The notes under the pieces were generated by a model, which worked only from the letters and a program-made list of their open reading frames with translations, did no database searches and was not told the DNA's origin. 64,000 nt of DNA from Microplitis mediator (lineage: Eukaryota; Arthropoda; Insecta; Hymenoptera; Braconidae): assembly GCF_029852145.1 (NCBI RefSeq), contig NC_079975.1, forward strand, positions 20,589,364 through 20,653,363, given 5' to 3'. Of this stretch, positions 11,160-34,173 are shown piece by piece. The translations under genes and the position numbers were made by a program. Every line of letters begins with the position of its first letter. Within the stretch, counting starts at the first letter, position 1.

Positions 11160-11973
11160 TATATTTTATCTTTTTGAATAAATAACGCATGTTTATTTAT
11201 ATTATTTCCAAAAAGTATATTTATCGTTCATTACCCTAATGTATAAACAAAATTCATGTTATCGCAACTGCATAACAATAATTTTGTGGTAAATAATAAT
11301 AATAAATATTTTAATGTTTTTATTTTTGATTAATGTTTTACTAAAAAATTATTCTTCGACGCTGAAAAAATTGTACAGGTTTAAGGTAAAATAATCTAAA
11401 TATTATAGTTTTACCAAAATCGTTTTATAATAAATCCAAATTTCCAATCAAACCTCTGAATATATTCATAGCTTTTATTAATTAGGTCAAATAAAATTTT
11501 TTTTTCATCAATAGTACAAACAAAGTTCTATAATCAAAATGTCTGGGAAAAAATGTCATTTTGTAAATCAACACGATGTTCAAATTTAAAACCATAGTAT
11601 TCATTTTTTTATCTAAATCGATCTTCGCAGAAGTAAACCGTTTTTTCCCTCAATGAAAAAAAAATTATTTATGATCAGAAATTACTCAGTATTTTTCCAA
11701 TGAAACTTTGTCGGCAGTTGGATTCTCTCTGAACTGACTCTCTTAAATTGGCCACTTTTATAAAATTCAGTTACGTCTTCTTAATCTTATCTTGTTTATC
11801 ATTAGTCTTATTCAATAATTCTTTATACTGTGTTTGTTTGTTCAATTTCACCTGTAACACTTGCAAAGTTGCTCACATGACTGTGACGTGTTTTCGAATA
11901 AAACCTTACACGGTAACTAAATTTTGGATCCCCGAATAATAACATTCTCGTAAGATCATTAGGGTAAAATCTG
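11160..11973. other. AT-rich intergenic DNA
   Basis: No supported gene. A 26-codon frame at 11576-11656 (plus) looks like a bare signal peptide. An open stretch at 11748-11939 has a hydrophobic start and several Cys but no ATG start. Neither can be joined by credible splice sites. Confidence 0.4.
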
Positions 11974-12177
11974 TCACAGAAAACAACATCCATTACCTAA
12001 ATATACGTAATACTGATCTTTAGCAACTGTAGTTTGTGTTGAAGTTGGCTTTTCTTTACTATAATTTACAGAAACTTCAATTCCAGCCGTTCTTGTTGCA
12101 GACAAAATTTTTCATCGTATCTACACCGAAAGTTTTAGCGGCTTCTTTTACTAACGGAAGCAAAGTCGTACTTTTCT
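11974..12177 (-). pseudogene. frameshifted coding remnant of unknown family
   Basis: Behind an acceptor-like TTTTTCCACCAG the minus strand reads EKSTTLLPLVKEAAKTFGVD, then TMKNFV. One extra base in GTC-T-GCA shifts the frame. The next frame continues ATRTAGIEVSVNYSKEKPTS and TQTTVAKDQYYVYLG, ending GNGCCFL-stop at 11974. Both halves look like real protein, and deleting a single T would join them, so I read a decayed exon. The rest of the gene is not visible nearby, and a MITE sits 33 nt upstream at 12211. I do not recognise the family. It could be a retrotransposed fragment or the last exon of a broken gene. Confidence 0.5.
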
Positions 12178-12210
12178 CTGGTGGAAAAATAAATTAATTA
12201 GTTCATTATA

Positions 12211-12669
12211 CACCGAGAGTAAAAAGTGTGTCATTTCAACCCATGTGTGTAATTGCCTACCCGAGTTGAACGCAAGGGTGGCGAACACACGGATTAAGAA
12301 GTCCTTTCCACCCCGGGTGTGTAATATACTAATTTCCACTAAATCTGCATTTGAAAGGTCAAACTTTTTACTTTGTGGAAAAATGGCGCATGCGCAATTT
12401 CTATCATGTGTTTTCGCATAACAAAACAGCACGACTTTCTTCCGACTAAACTTTCAGCGCAGGGATCGTGGAAAGAATTAACACATGCGCTATTTCTTCC
12501 GCAAATAGAGGGAAAAATTTGAACTTCCAAGTGTACATCTGCTGGAAAATTTTATATTACACACCTCAGACAGAAAGATCGGCATCTAAATCCACGTGCT
12601 TGCTGCCCTAGTTTTTGGCTCGGGGAATTACACGCACGGGTTAGAATATTCTACTTTCCTCACTAGGTG
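12211..12669. mobile_element. foldback element with CACC(G/T)AG ends
   Basis: Imperfect terminal inverted repeats of about 48 bp: CACCGAGAGTAAAAAGT then ACCCATGTGTGTAATT at the left, and on the opposite strand at the right CACCTAGTGAGGAAAGT then ACCCGTGCGTGTAATT. Open frames inside it are side products of the inverted repeat and look non-coding. Confidence 0.55.
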
Positions 12670-13966
12670 AATAATATACTATTTTTCTGTGTCATTAAAA
12701 AGTATCACAATTTACAAAAAAAAAAGACTGTTTTCTTGCTTAGAAGTATCGAATTCTTCACTGCTTCTACTGAAGGAACAAAAGACCGAAAATATCTTTT
12801 TTATTGTCAATTTATTTATGTTTATTACCCATTGATTTTATTTTTATTACATAATTGTAATCCTCCGGTAGCGATCATAAAAAAAGATGAAAAACTTGAG
12901 GTCACAGGAAGTAAATAAAGGACGATGTACACGTGCCAAGGATTTGAAATTTTCTCACCGTCTGTTACTAACAGCAACTGCTGTACCATAATGTGTGATG
13001 GCTTGAGTTAAAGGATATACAAGGATACAACTAAAGGAAGACAAGAAATTGTATGGCGCTTCAACACAAACAGTTAACGTTCGTATGCTCTTATGTATGT
13101 GGAACTAAAAAACAACTGTGGGTAAAAAAAAAAAAATAAAGATAAGATTACGAGTTAAAAATAAATATTTTTCAAGTGTCTTGAAAAACAAAAAAAAACG
13201 GATAAACAAATATGAATAAATAATAAATAAATAAATAAGGAATATTTGTTTAAAATAATTTCGTATAAATGAATAAGAAGTTAAGATAAAAGGATGTTAA
13301 TTCTTGCAGCAAGAAGTAGTTTTGCCACTGGTAATGCAACTTGTACAAGAAATTGGTCGGATTGCCAATAAATGTATGACTGCCTTGCCTTGCCTTGTAT
13401 ATATATTTATATTTATACTTATATATAGCCACTGGAGAGCTGTCGAGGGATTTTATACCATTTAAACTTTAGTTGGTTTGACTGCACTGGAAAAACGCCA
13501 ATGACTTGTGTGTATTGAGTTAAAAGCATGATAAAAAAAAATATATGTATATATATATATATATAGAGGAAAAGAGAATCTTAGATTTATTGATGTGCAG
13601 CGAACGTCAATGAGATACAAAGTCATTTATATTTAATAAATGTTTCGATTATTTAAATTAGACATTTCTTTTATGGTTTTAATTAATTTCATTATTTTGT
13701 CTTATATATACATATATGTATGCCTATAGATTTTATGTATTAATGGATTTATATTTATATTTTATTTATTTACATACAGATGTAATTTTTAGATAAACTT
13801 GTGACTAATAACTGTTGTAATTGATGTTGATTATAATTACTAATTAATATTCATTGATAAATTTGTACTTTCTAATGACATCGTTATTGAAAATACATTT
13901 TTTTATCTCGGAGGTGAAGATTAATTATTTATTAAAAAAAATTCAATAAGTTGGTCCGATATATAT
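12670..13966. other. AT-rich intergenic DNA with microsatellites
   Basis: No gene recognised. It contains CCTTG repeats followed by TATA-rich repeats near 13382-13428 and a short (TA)n tract at 13545-13563. Confidence 0.5.
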
Positions 13967-14230
13967 TAGACTGTGTCAAATAAAATCGATATTTTTTTTT
14001 CACACCAAGAAAATTTTCGTTTTTAATTCATGCAAAAAATTTCTTAGGGTAAGTAAAAATTTTTTGTGCCAAGAAATCTTTTTTTTCTCTGTAGGAAATC
14101 TTATTTTAGCGAGTGCGTGGTCGGTAATTGCGTTGGAAGACCCAATTTGGCACCTAATTTTTTTTTTTGATGTTACATTTAACGTAATTTTTGTATGGGA
14201 AAAAAATATTGATTTCATTTTGCGCAGTCA
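13967..14230. mobile_element. hAT-like MITE, TAGACTGTGTCA family (short copy)
   Basis: The left end is TAGACTGTGTCAAATAAAAT. The right end is a slightly degenerate inverse (ATTTCATTTTGCGCAGTC). Flanks are AT repeats compatible with an 8-bp ATATATAT duplication. It has the same end family as 41418-42429 and directly abuts the TAGGGTG element at 14242. Confidence 0.6.
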
Positions 14231-14241
14231 TATATATATAT

Positions 14242-15129
14242 TAGGGTGACCCAAAAAAACCGACTATTTTTTTTCGAGTCTTATGAATATTTGTTGGCTT
14301 ACAATGTTTTAAGAAGCCTCTCTAAAAATCAGCTCGATAAAAAATTTTCAAGAGGTCGCTCGCAAATTTTGAAAATATCAAAAATGATTGAAATTTGGAT
14401 TTTATATTTCTAAATTTTTTTTTTCTCGTGGCAGTAATAGTTTATATTTGTAAAATGATGACTATGTTTAAAATTTCAGCCAAAAATTTAAATATTTAAA
14501 CGGCGCTCAAGAATTTTGAATATTAATTGATGATACATAACTAATACTTTGAATTAGTTTTTGTATTTTTTTATAACTCAATTATTGTTATTTCACTAAA
14601 ATATAACTTTTGTATAACCAAAAATATACAGGACAGTCTTAAACAATAAAATTTGGTAAGTTTTGAAACAGCGAAAAAGCCTACAAAGTGAATTTAAAAA
14701 TAAAAAAGTATGTAAACAAATTATTTCTATTTCTCGAGTTATATTTTCATTCATTGTTATGCAAATTGATGGTGGAAAAATCGAGACGCTTTATTATTAA
14801 TATTTAAGGGTCGCTCGAAAACGTCCAAAAGACAGCACTCGGAAACAGTCAAAATTTTTGAGCAAGGTTTAAAAATTCAAATTTTGGGCTTAAATTTTCA
14901 GCGTAGTCATGATTTCACAAATATAAACGATTGCTGCCACGAAAAGAAAAAAATTTGAAATTTAAAATTCGAATTTCGATCATTTTTGATATTTTCAAAA
15001 TTCGTGAGCGACCTCTTGAAAATGTTTTATCGAGCTGATTTTTGGAGAGGCTTCTTAAAACATCGTAAGCCAACAAATTTTCATAAGAGACTCGAAAAAA
15101 AAAGTAGTCGGTTTTTTTGGGTCACCCTA
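14242..15129. mobile_element. hAT-like foldback MITE, TAGGGTG family, copy A
   Basis: An 888-bp element reads TAGGGTGACCCAAAAAAACC at the left, with the inverse at 15110-15129. It is flanked by ATATATAT on both sides. Arms of roughly 300 bp (key run AAGAAGCCTCTC...AGCTCGATAAAA) surround a middle that also occurs, inverted, in the copy at 56388-57274. Confidence 0.8.
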
Positions 15130-17514
15130 ATATATATGTACAACAAATTACAATCAAACTGAATTTAATTGCCGTAGATAATTTTAATAGAATATAATCT
15201 ATACGAGACGAATTTATAGAGTAGAATATAGCGAAGTAAAACAATAAAATTTAAAGTTAAGTAAAGAAAGACTTAACTCTTGAACGACACACTTTATCGG
15301 TTATCGTTTAACCGGGAGCTGATATCTTCTCTTGTATGACTCACAATGAGGCCAACAGATTTTGCGTGACATTGCGTGCGTGCAGCAATTTTCAATCATC
15401 CGTATTATAATGCTCCATATATTTATGTATGCGTAAATACATACATAATGAACGGCAGTATCTGACGGTATGAATAAACCCGTCACTTCAGAACAACTAA
15501 AAAATTTATTTAAATCTCAAGTCATTAATTTGGCTATTTGTTTATTTATTTAATCTTAGACGAGTTAATTGAACGTTACATTTAACTATTATTTGTGTGC
15601 GTAGGTGGTGACGTTACTGCGATAGTTACAACGGATATAAACTACGCTACATAAAGACATATAACGGTTAATGGTAATTATCAAAGACAAACAGCCAACC
15701 CAGGAGGTTCATGTTACTGATTATTAATTTAAAAATATCTATGTATATCTTATCGTAAATCTTACAGTAACGATTATATCGTTTAATGAAAAGTTTTATT
15801 TTTTGTGTTGCTGTAAGCTGTAACTACTAGTTTTATCTATGCATTAATTATTTTTCTAATTATCGCTTTGAAAATAAAAATGTATTTTTAATTATTAGTT
15901 TATTGTAACACTTTTGATGGAAATTAAATGAGTATGATAAGAATTATCAGTATTTAAATCATTTTTTTTTATGCTAATTATTGTTTCACATGACTTTTTT
16001 TTACCCACAATTATATATATATTTTTTTTCTTACCCATAGGGGAAGAGTTATTTATTTATTGTTTTTGTTTATGATTGAAAAAAAATTTTTTAATGGAAG
16101 GGGAAAAGGAAAAAATGAGCCGCCCAAAAAAATATCAGTTCTCTATCGAAAATAGTCGTTGTCATTTTTTTACCCTCACTCTTAGAAAACGAGCCTAATT
16201 TCGCATATCGTGACTATACACTAACATCTATCACAAGATATGTATGTATGAAACTTTTTATATAGATTAATTGGAAAATCTACCTTTCATTTCGGCTGCT
16301 AAATGGCCTTTTTTTATTTATTGTTTTTATTTATGATTGAAAAAAAATTTTTTAATAGAAGGAGAAGGGGAAAAAATGAGCCGCTCAAAAAAATATCAAT
16401 AGTGTGTTTTTTTAGCTCCACTTTTTGTAGTCCCTAAATAAGTATTCGGGATCAATATGGCTGAGAAAAAAAAATTAGTGGAGCAAAATAAACCCGCTAG
16501 AAAAATTTTTAGGACCGATTTGAGATTTTAAATTTGCAGTAAAAAAATTGGGATCGATTTTGCTTCTTTATCTTGAACGGGATTTGAACCTCAAACTTTA
16601 AAGTCTAAAAAAATCGGGAGTAATCGATATAATTTTAAGTACTGCGACATGTGAAATAATTTTCAACAATTATTGAACAAAATATCGACAGTTATTGGTA
16701 GCAAGAAATACATAAATAAAATAAGTAATGATGGATTTATGTGAATGCCGTGTCATATATATAGGAACTGACAATACTACATCACGTACGTCAAGACCCC
16801 GTTACCTTGTTCAGCTCCTTCGTCTTCTTATTCTCGTTATTCTTGGTCTTGTGAAAATTCCAGTATAAAACGTGCCATGCATGTGGGTGTTCTCGAAGGT
16901 GTGAACTGGACCCCGAGGTCTTTTCATTTTATGCTTAAACTCTTTGCATGACTATTTTATACATATTGTAGACAGCAAGCTACTACCAACTATCTTCTAT
17001 ATTCTATATACTAAAGCTATTTATCTCCTACACCAGCAAGGTCTTATATTCGGTGACATTTTCCATATATTCACGGAGATGTGTTACAGTTCATGACGGT
17101 CTACTCTCATGTCCAGTGTGACTAGATAAATTTCAATTCACTCAACAGAAATAGAATGAAAGTGTTGAAAAAATAAATGCCGTAAGCTGATAACAAAAAA
17201 AATTAACTAAATGATCAAAGTTTAAGACAACATATGAGGCCGAAAAATCGTGGGCTGGTAGCAAAAAAATACCCTTAGCCACCTATGAACTTTGAAAGCT
17301 GGCATTTAATAAAAATTTAGCCTGTGAAAGTCCGTTTATTTAATCACCCTCATTCATTCTAATCATAACAAAATTTATTCTTGATATTAAATTATAAGAA
17401 ATTTTTTTTTCTATGGAAATCACGAGAAAATCCAAAGAAAATTAATGAAAGATACAATGATTACTTTCGAAACAATTTTCAATAGGATACTATTAAAAAT
17501 TATGGCATACTTTT
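15130..17514. other. AT-rich intergenic DNA with one direct repeat
   Basis: No gene recognised. A run of about 90 bp (TTATTTATTGTTTTTRTTTA through GAGCCGCYCAAAAAAATATCA) occurs at 16048-16139 and again at 16310-16401 in the same orientation. The rest is unannotated. Confidence 0.5.
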
Positions 17515-17900
17515 CCCTGATTAAACAACTGAATTCGATCGAATTAAACAGAATTCAATTTTTAATTCTATTTAATTCAGATAAATTCTGTTAATTCGGT
17601 ACCTAACTTAAAAATGAATTCTGTCTAATTCGGCAGGAAAACCAGAATTTGTCCAAATTAAAACGAATTTAAATAATTCTATTCGGTTTAATTCTGATTA
17701 ATTCGAAAATAATTCTCCAATTTCTGGTTCTGAATCCGAATTAAATTGAATTAAAACGAATTTGAAATTTTCAAATCGGTTTTATTCTGTTTAATTCAAA
17801 TTCAAATTTTCAATTCAGTTGAATTCTGTTTTGCAGAATTCGACAGAATATAACAGAATTTAAATTTTTAATTCGGTCGAATTCAGTTGTGTAATCAGGG
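17515..17900. mobile_element. CCCTGATTA foldback element rich in GAATTC-like units
   Basis: The ends CCCTGATTAAACAACTGAAT and ATTCAGTTGTGTAATCAGGG are inverted repeats flanked by TTTT. The inside is a degenerate series of AATTCNNTTTAATTC units, so the whole 386 bp can fold on itself. Confidence 0.7.
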
Positions 17901-17951
17901 TTTTCATCAAAAATTGTTAATGGCAGCTACAAAATTTTTTCGGCAATAGTA

Positions 17952-18092
17952 GCCTACTCTCTAAATCTGAAACAGTGAAAACCACTGAAAAGTAGCGTAT
18001 ATACACCATGTCACAGCTATAAGCATACCACGGTATATACTTATAGCTGTGAAACTGTGAATATCGTCATTGTTTCAGATTTAGAGAGTATT
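17952..18092. repeat. short hairpin element next to the tRNA gene
   Basis: TACTCTCTAAATCTGAAACA at 17954-17973 recurs inverted as TGTTTCAGATTTAGAGAGTA at 18072-18091. Inside is a second hairpin around TATAAGCATACCACGGTATATACTTATA. Confidence 0.55.
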
Positions 18093-18132
18093 CTGAAAAA
18101 TTTCTATAAAAAACAATAATTCCTAGATAACT

Positions 18133-18204
18133 TCCTCGGTCGTATAATGGCCATTATCCCCGCCTGTCACGCGGGAGACCGGGGTTCGATTCCCCGCCGG
18201 GGAG
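18133..18204 (+). tRNA. tRNA-Asp (anticodon GTC)
   Basis: A 72-nt cloverleaf. The acceptor stem TCCTCGG pairs with CCGGGGA, followed by discriminator G. The D arm contains TATAATGGCCATTATC. The anticodon arm CCGCCTGTCACGCGG has GTC centred in the loop. The T arm is CCGGGGTTCGATTCCCCG. The A box (GGTCGTATAATGG) and B box (GGTTCGATTCC) of a polymerase III promoter are intact, and a TTTTT run follows within 15 nt as a terminator. Nothing suggests decay. Confidence 0.95.
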
Positions 18205-19341
18205 AAATACTTTTTGCATTTTTGGAAAAAACTATCGATTTCGCAGCCATATTTCGAAACAATATCATATGGATGTTTTGAGCCATTTTTAATACTTTCG
18301 ATCGAAATCAGTCTTGAATAAATGAACTTAGACAGCATCAAAAAAGCTTGTCAATGCGATGAACAATAAATTTTCAGCATAAATCGGCTTTTAACAAACT
18401 GCTAAAAAAAAAAACATTTTTTCAGTAAAAACCTGAATTTTCACATAATTCGTGTTTTATTTCTTTTAAATACTTTGAGACTGATCTCAAGTTTTCTATT
18501 CTCACACGCCCACTCGAACATCATCATAACAGTAGTCTGAATATAATTTCACAATTTTCAATTCTTATAAAATAAGTATATTTCAAATTTGCCGACTAAT
18601 TTGAACACATGGCAAAATTTTTCCATTATTGTCTTGAGACTTCTGCAAAGGCTTAATTTCTATGAAATAGCTAACCAAAAAACAATGACTTGTACAACAT
18701 AAATTGAACAATTGTCATAAACAATAAAAAAATAACAATAACGTGATATGCACGTGATCGAAATTAATAAATACGGTCCTAAATCAATAAATAAAATATA
18801 AAATTCAAAAATCAATGCACTATTATACATCAAACATCTCGTTATACAACTGATTGTATGACAGATGATTTCTCAGTATAACATGACGGTGACGCTAAGT
18901 ACCACTTGTCATATAATAACACAATACAATACAATATAATAGACTCGGGTTGACTCAACTCAAGTGTACACCTATACATATTTAAAATACAATGATAATA
19001 ATAATACACAACATTAAACATCTATGATAGGTCCAGTTACTCGGCGTCTGTGTGAGATAACCAGAAGACCCACTGGTGTTTTAATATTTTCAGTTTTCTA
19101 CGGTTGTATCTACGAGCAAGACTTACGGACTTTGTTCTCTATAACCTCAAAGTCTACATTTACACTACAACTATACCATACAAAAAAAGGAATAATCTAT
19201 ATACATATTTATAAAGATCATTAAACAGCCTACGACATCTGTTGGCTAGTGTTAGAATTTTTTTTTTAACCGAACCCGCCAAAGTTTTGTATTTATTTTT
19301 TATCAGTATTGTCTATTGGTGTTAAAACGTACAACTTTGTT
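18205..19341. other. intergenic DNA upstream of the serine protease
   Basis: No gene or element recognised. It probably includes control sequence for the protease starting at 19418. Confidence 0.4.
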
Positions 19342-19346
19342 TCAGT
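19342..19346 (+). promoter_or_regulatory. candidate initiator (TCAGT) of the serine protease gene
   Basis: The arthropod initiator motif TCAGT lies 72 nt before the chosen ATG. There is no clear TATA box, and the match is short, so this is tentative. Confidence 0.25.
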
Positions 19347-19417
19347 GTATGGGTTAAGATAAATGTGTGAGTTCAGCTGTGAAAGAGTGAACTAAAAAGT
19401 GTATAACAGAATAAAAA

Positions 19418-30134
<10,717 letters not shown>

Positions 30135-30384
30135 AGCGTTTGTTTAAAACTCGAAAAATCAAAGTTGGAAAATCTAAACGTGCAAAACTCACTTGCCCGT
30201 TCAAAAAATTATCAATAGATGGCGCTCCTATATAAAAAAAATGGCAGCTAAATTTTTTCGTAAAAAAATGATAACTTTCGAAAAACGCGACTTATCGGCT
30301 TAATTTTTTTTTTAATATCTTTGTATTTTTAATCGCAAGAATCCAATGGAAGATTACTATCTGAATCCGTTTTGTTGAATTGTA

Positions 30385-30390
30385 AATAAA
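30385..30390 (+). terminator. poly(A) signal of the serine protease gene
   Basis: AATAAA about 250 nt after the stop codon. Confidence 0.4.
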
Positions 30391-30751
30391 AAACGTGAAA
30401 ACTTATTGATCACGAAAAATTTGCCTGCCATTTTATTTTTGCACACCCAACTGCGAAGCAACAATAAAAATTGGCATGGCAGTCGTAAAACGAAAACGGC
30501 GACATATACAAAAAAAAGGTGGGTTATTTGAAATAAAAAATACTCATAAAAATTAAAAATTTTAACTTAAGATAAAAAACAATTCAAATCTGCCATTTTT
30601 TGTTGTTGTTTACGTCTATACTCTGTATAAATGTAACTAATTAACGGGAAAGAAGATCACTTATGTTTATGCAATTATTTTTTTATTTATTGTCATTTTT
30701 CTTTTATTTTCACTATCACATGAGCGATTGAGGTTCACGATTTTGAATTTT

Positions 30752-31073
30752 CGGCAGTGTTACAATCCTACTCACAACATTTCTACTCAAAGGAAGTAGC
30801 TACAACTCTACTCACTCACAACTTTACTCAGCTATAACTCTACTCACGTATTTTAGCCTATCGATAAAATAGCAATTCTTTGTGAGTAGAGTTGTAACTG
30901 AGTAAAGATGTAATTGAGTAGAGTTAAACCTGAGTAAAAAAAACTGTGAGTAGAGTTGAAGCTGAGTAAAGTTGTGAGTGAGTAGAGTTGAAGCTGAGTA
31001 AAGTTGTGAGTGAGTAGAGTTGTAGCTACTTCCTTTGAGTAGAGATGTCGTGAGTAGAATTGTAACACTGCCG
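30752..31073. mobile_element. CTACTCAC-repeat foldback element
   Basis: CGGCAGTGTTACAATCCTAC at the left is mirrored by TAGAATTGTAACACTGCCG at the right, flanked by AATTT on both sides. Inside, GAGTAGAGTTG and GAGTAAAGTTG units alternate in tandem and in inverse. No coding sequence. Confidence 0.7.
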
Positions 31074-34054
31074 AATTTCCCAACATTTTTTTTTTGAGTT
31101 ATTGTGTTTACCAACATTCGTACATGTTGACGGACACCACAGGTTTTTTTTTACATTTTTTTTTTAAATCATTACTTAAAAAAAAAAGTAACCTAAAATA
31201 GTGTTTGTTTTATTCATTAATAAATAATCCTTCAAACGGTACAAATTTTGTTCTACTATAGCACATTTGAATGAGTGTAAATATGATTTTTACGCGAGTG
31301 AATCAGCTGGTACTGAATAAGCGTCAGTTTAACCTCTCATTGCTTCGCAATTGAATTGTGCAATTAAATTAAACAAAAAAAAATTTTTTTTTCGAAAACA
31401 ATTAAACTTTATTTCGGCAAAATTGATCGTTACATTGTGAAAGAATTCTTTATAATTATTCGAGATAAATATACATATATTTATATTCATATATAATTGC
31501 ACTCACCACATTCATCTTAACTTTATATATTTATATATATATCTACTAACTAATAATTTATTTATCCAGTTAATAACTAAGTGGCTCGCACTTTGCTCAT
31601 TTGAATCCTTTGTTTTCACATTCAAACCTCCATCCAAATCTTAATTAATTAATTTATTTATTTATTATTAATTATAATAATACACTGAATTAACATCAAT
31701 AAATTCAATATATCCATTATACCCCGCTCATTCACTCCCACTCATTAATCGCAACAGAAAATTCGAGGCCCAGCCTCTATACATATATATTTATATATAA
31801 CAATTTATATCATACGTTAATTATATAATTTTTCTACGTCTTTCTCTCTCTTACGTTATATTTTTTCTATTATATATTTTTTATTCATTTGTATACATAA
31901 GTGTGTATATACATTTATAATTAATGATCAATTAACTATTAAAATTTTAATTCGTCAATATATATTAGGTCCTGCAATTATTTTTTAATATATAAATATC
32001 TTATCAATTAATAATTATTAATTTTTTTAAATTACTTTATTTATTTTAATTATATATAAGCCGCTGTCATATATATTTTTTTATTTTTAATAAAATTTTT
32101 TTACTAAATTAATTTACCTGAATGTGTAATTTTTTATTTTTATTCCTGTGCATAATTTCGATTTATTTTATCTCCTAATATCGGAGAAGGAAAATTCGGA
32201 TTTTTTTAAAATGCAGATTTTTTTTTTTTTGGACGAAAAGAAAATTGGGGATGAAAATTAACAAGGGCTTAGAAGTTACGTTAATTTTATTACTATTAAT
32301 TAATTATGAGTTAATGAGTATTAATACTGTCATTTTATTTTGTATCAATAAATATTTATTTATTAATTGATTAATTAATTTTATTTGTGTATGAGACTTA
32401 ATATCAATATCTAATACACGATTAATTTAAAATAGACTGCCGCTAAATTTTTCAAAATTTTTACCACCTTGACTTTATTCATTTATATTTAGAATGTACT
32501 ATTCATCTTGTCTTTTTTTTTTTTTTATACTCTAGTTCGCGGTTGGTAACGAAACTGTGATTTATTACTGGCAAGAATTATTTCGTATATTTTTTCATTA
32601 AGTATAATTTATTTTTAAAATAAAAGTATTTTATTAGTTTTTTTTTTTTTTTTTTATATAAAAAATTAAAATTACTTGAAATTCATCATTTATGCACTTT
32701 TACTTTAATTAGTTTTGATATTTATTTTATCATTTTCTTTGACGTCCGAAATGTTTAAAACAGACGTTATTTATTTAAGTTTAATTAAGTAAATATTTTT
32801 TATATTTCAAGTAACGTAGAGACTAAAAATAAATGGATTTATTTGATAATTAATTTTAAATTAAAATTGATTTTGTTTTTTAATAATTTTAGTTTTTAAT
32901 TTTTGCAATAGAAAAAGATATTTTTTTTTTTAAATAAAAAGTAAATTTGAAAAAAATATATATATGTAAGCTTTGGAGTATACTACAGATTTTATATGAC
33001 TTAGAATATGAAAATGGAGATAAATTTTTCGAATTTCAGACAAATAGTTTTGCTTGATAATTTAGTGTCGTTAAAATATCACTAATTTTGTTGTAACTTT
33101 ATAAGGGTTGATTTTATGAACAAAACTTGTGAGACAGTTTTTGTAGAGAATTTTGCGCTGTACAAAAAAGTATTTATACATTTTTGTCGTATGTCTGATA
33201 GGTAATCGAATAAATCGATTTTTATAAATAAAACCGACCACAATGATTTAGTTTATTGTTTTAAATTTTCGCGGGCTGTAACTTGGAAACTTACAGTTTT
33301 ACGAAAAATATTTATGAAATCTTTTTTGTAGAGAATTTAATAACCTACAAAAAAGTACTGATATAATTTTATCATAAATTTAATAGATAACAAGATAAAT
33401 GTGTTTTTATGAATGAAAAAAAAAATTTATTATTCAATTCTTCAGTTGTGCGGCTAAAAAAAAATCTTTGCCGCCTCCTTTAAAAAACTGAAATCTTAAA
33501 ATATCATTCGCGTGGACTCTTATCAAATAAAAATTCAAAACAAAGTCAATTTAATCCAAGCTTGCGAATAAAAAAAATCCATTTATTTTTAGCCCACTAC
33601 GTCATGTTACGCCTTACTTAGTCCTTAATAAGTGATTACTTACTAGTGTAAACGCATTTTGACCTTTTCTTCTCCCTCAATTTTAAAAACTCTACTTATG
33701 TATCATTCCAAGTAACATTTTTTCCGATTAATCAATTAGATAAACCTTGACATTTAAAACCCTCGAGCCTCCCATTAGAGGTAGACCGGTTCGATTGTAC
33801 GTATGGTATCGCAACTTTTATGTTTTGTTTAACTTTTCCGAATTATTATTATACACAACTACTTCACCCTCTTTTTATTTACCAACCCCCCCCCCCTTCA
33901 TCCCTCTCTTCTACATTCACCCCAATGCTTTTTCATCATCATAAATATTTTATTTAAATAACTCAGCCGGTAAAATAAAAATTTATTTATACCAAACAAA
34001 ATATATATAAACAAATTTGAATATTTATGCCTTCAATGTATATGATTAAATAAA
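31074..34054. other. tail-to-tail intergenic spacer between protease and guanylate cyclase
   Basis: About 3 kb of very AT-rich DNA, probably including both 3' untranslated regions at its ends. No gene seen. Around 33140 and 33330 the words TTTTTGTAGAGAATTT and ACCTACAAAAAAGTA resemble a motif that recurs inside several foldback elements further right. Confidence 0.45.
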
Positions 34055-34060
34055 TTTATT
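34055..34060 (-). terminator. poly(A) signal of the guanylate cyclase gene
   Basis: AATAAA on the minus strand, 114 nt past the stop codon at 34174-34176. Confidence 0.4.
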
Positions 34061-34173
34061 AATTAAGTGTTCCAGCACTTAAACAATTTAATGACTAAAT
34101 TTTGTCAAGCGGATAATTTGATTTTAAGCTAAGGAATGAGATGTAATTATAATTACTTATTATTATTATTATT

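Noticed and set aside
11576..11939. Possible small secreted Cys-containing peptide on the plus strand
   Set aside because: The signal-like 26-codon frame and the downstream Cys-rich frame cannot be joined without a stop through any credible donor and acceptor pair.
18123..18341. Minus-strand frame reading AGNRTPVSRVTGGDNG
   Set aside because: It is simply the reverse strand of the tRNA-Asp gene, a well-known false protein.
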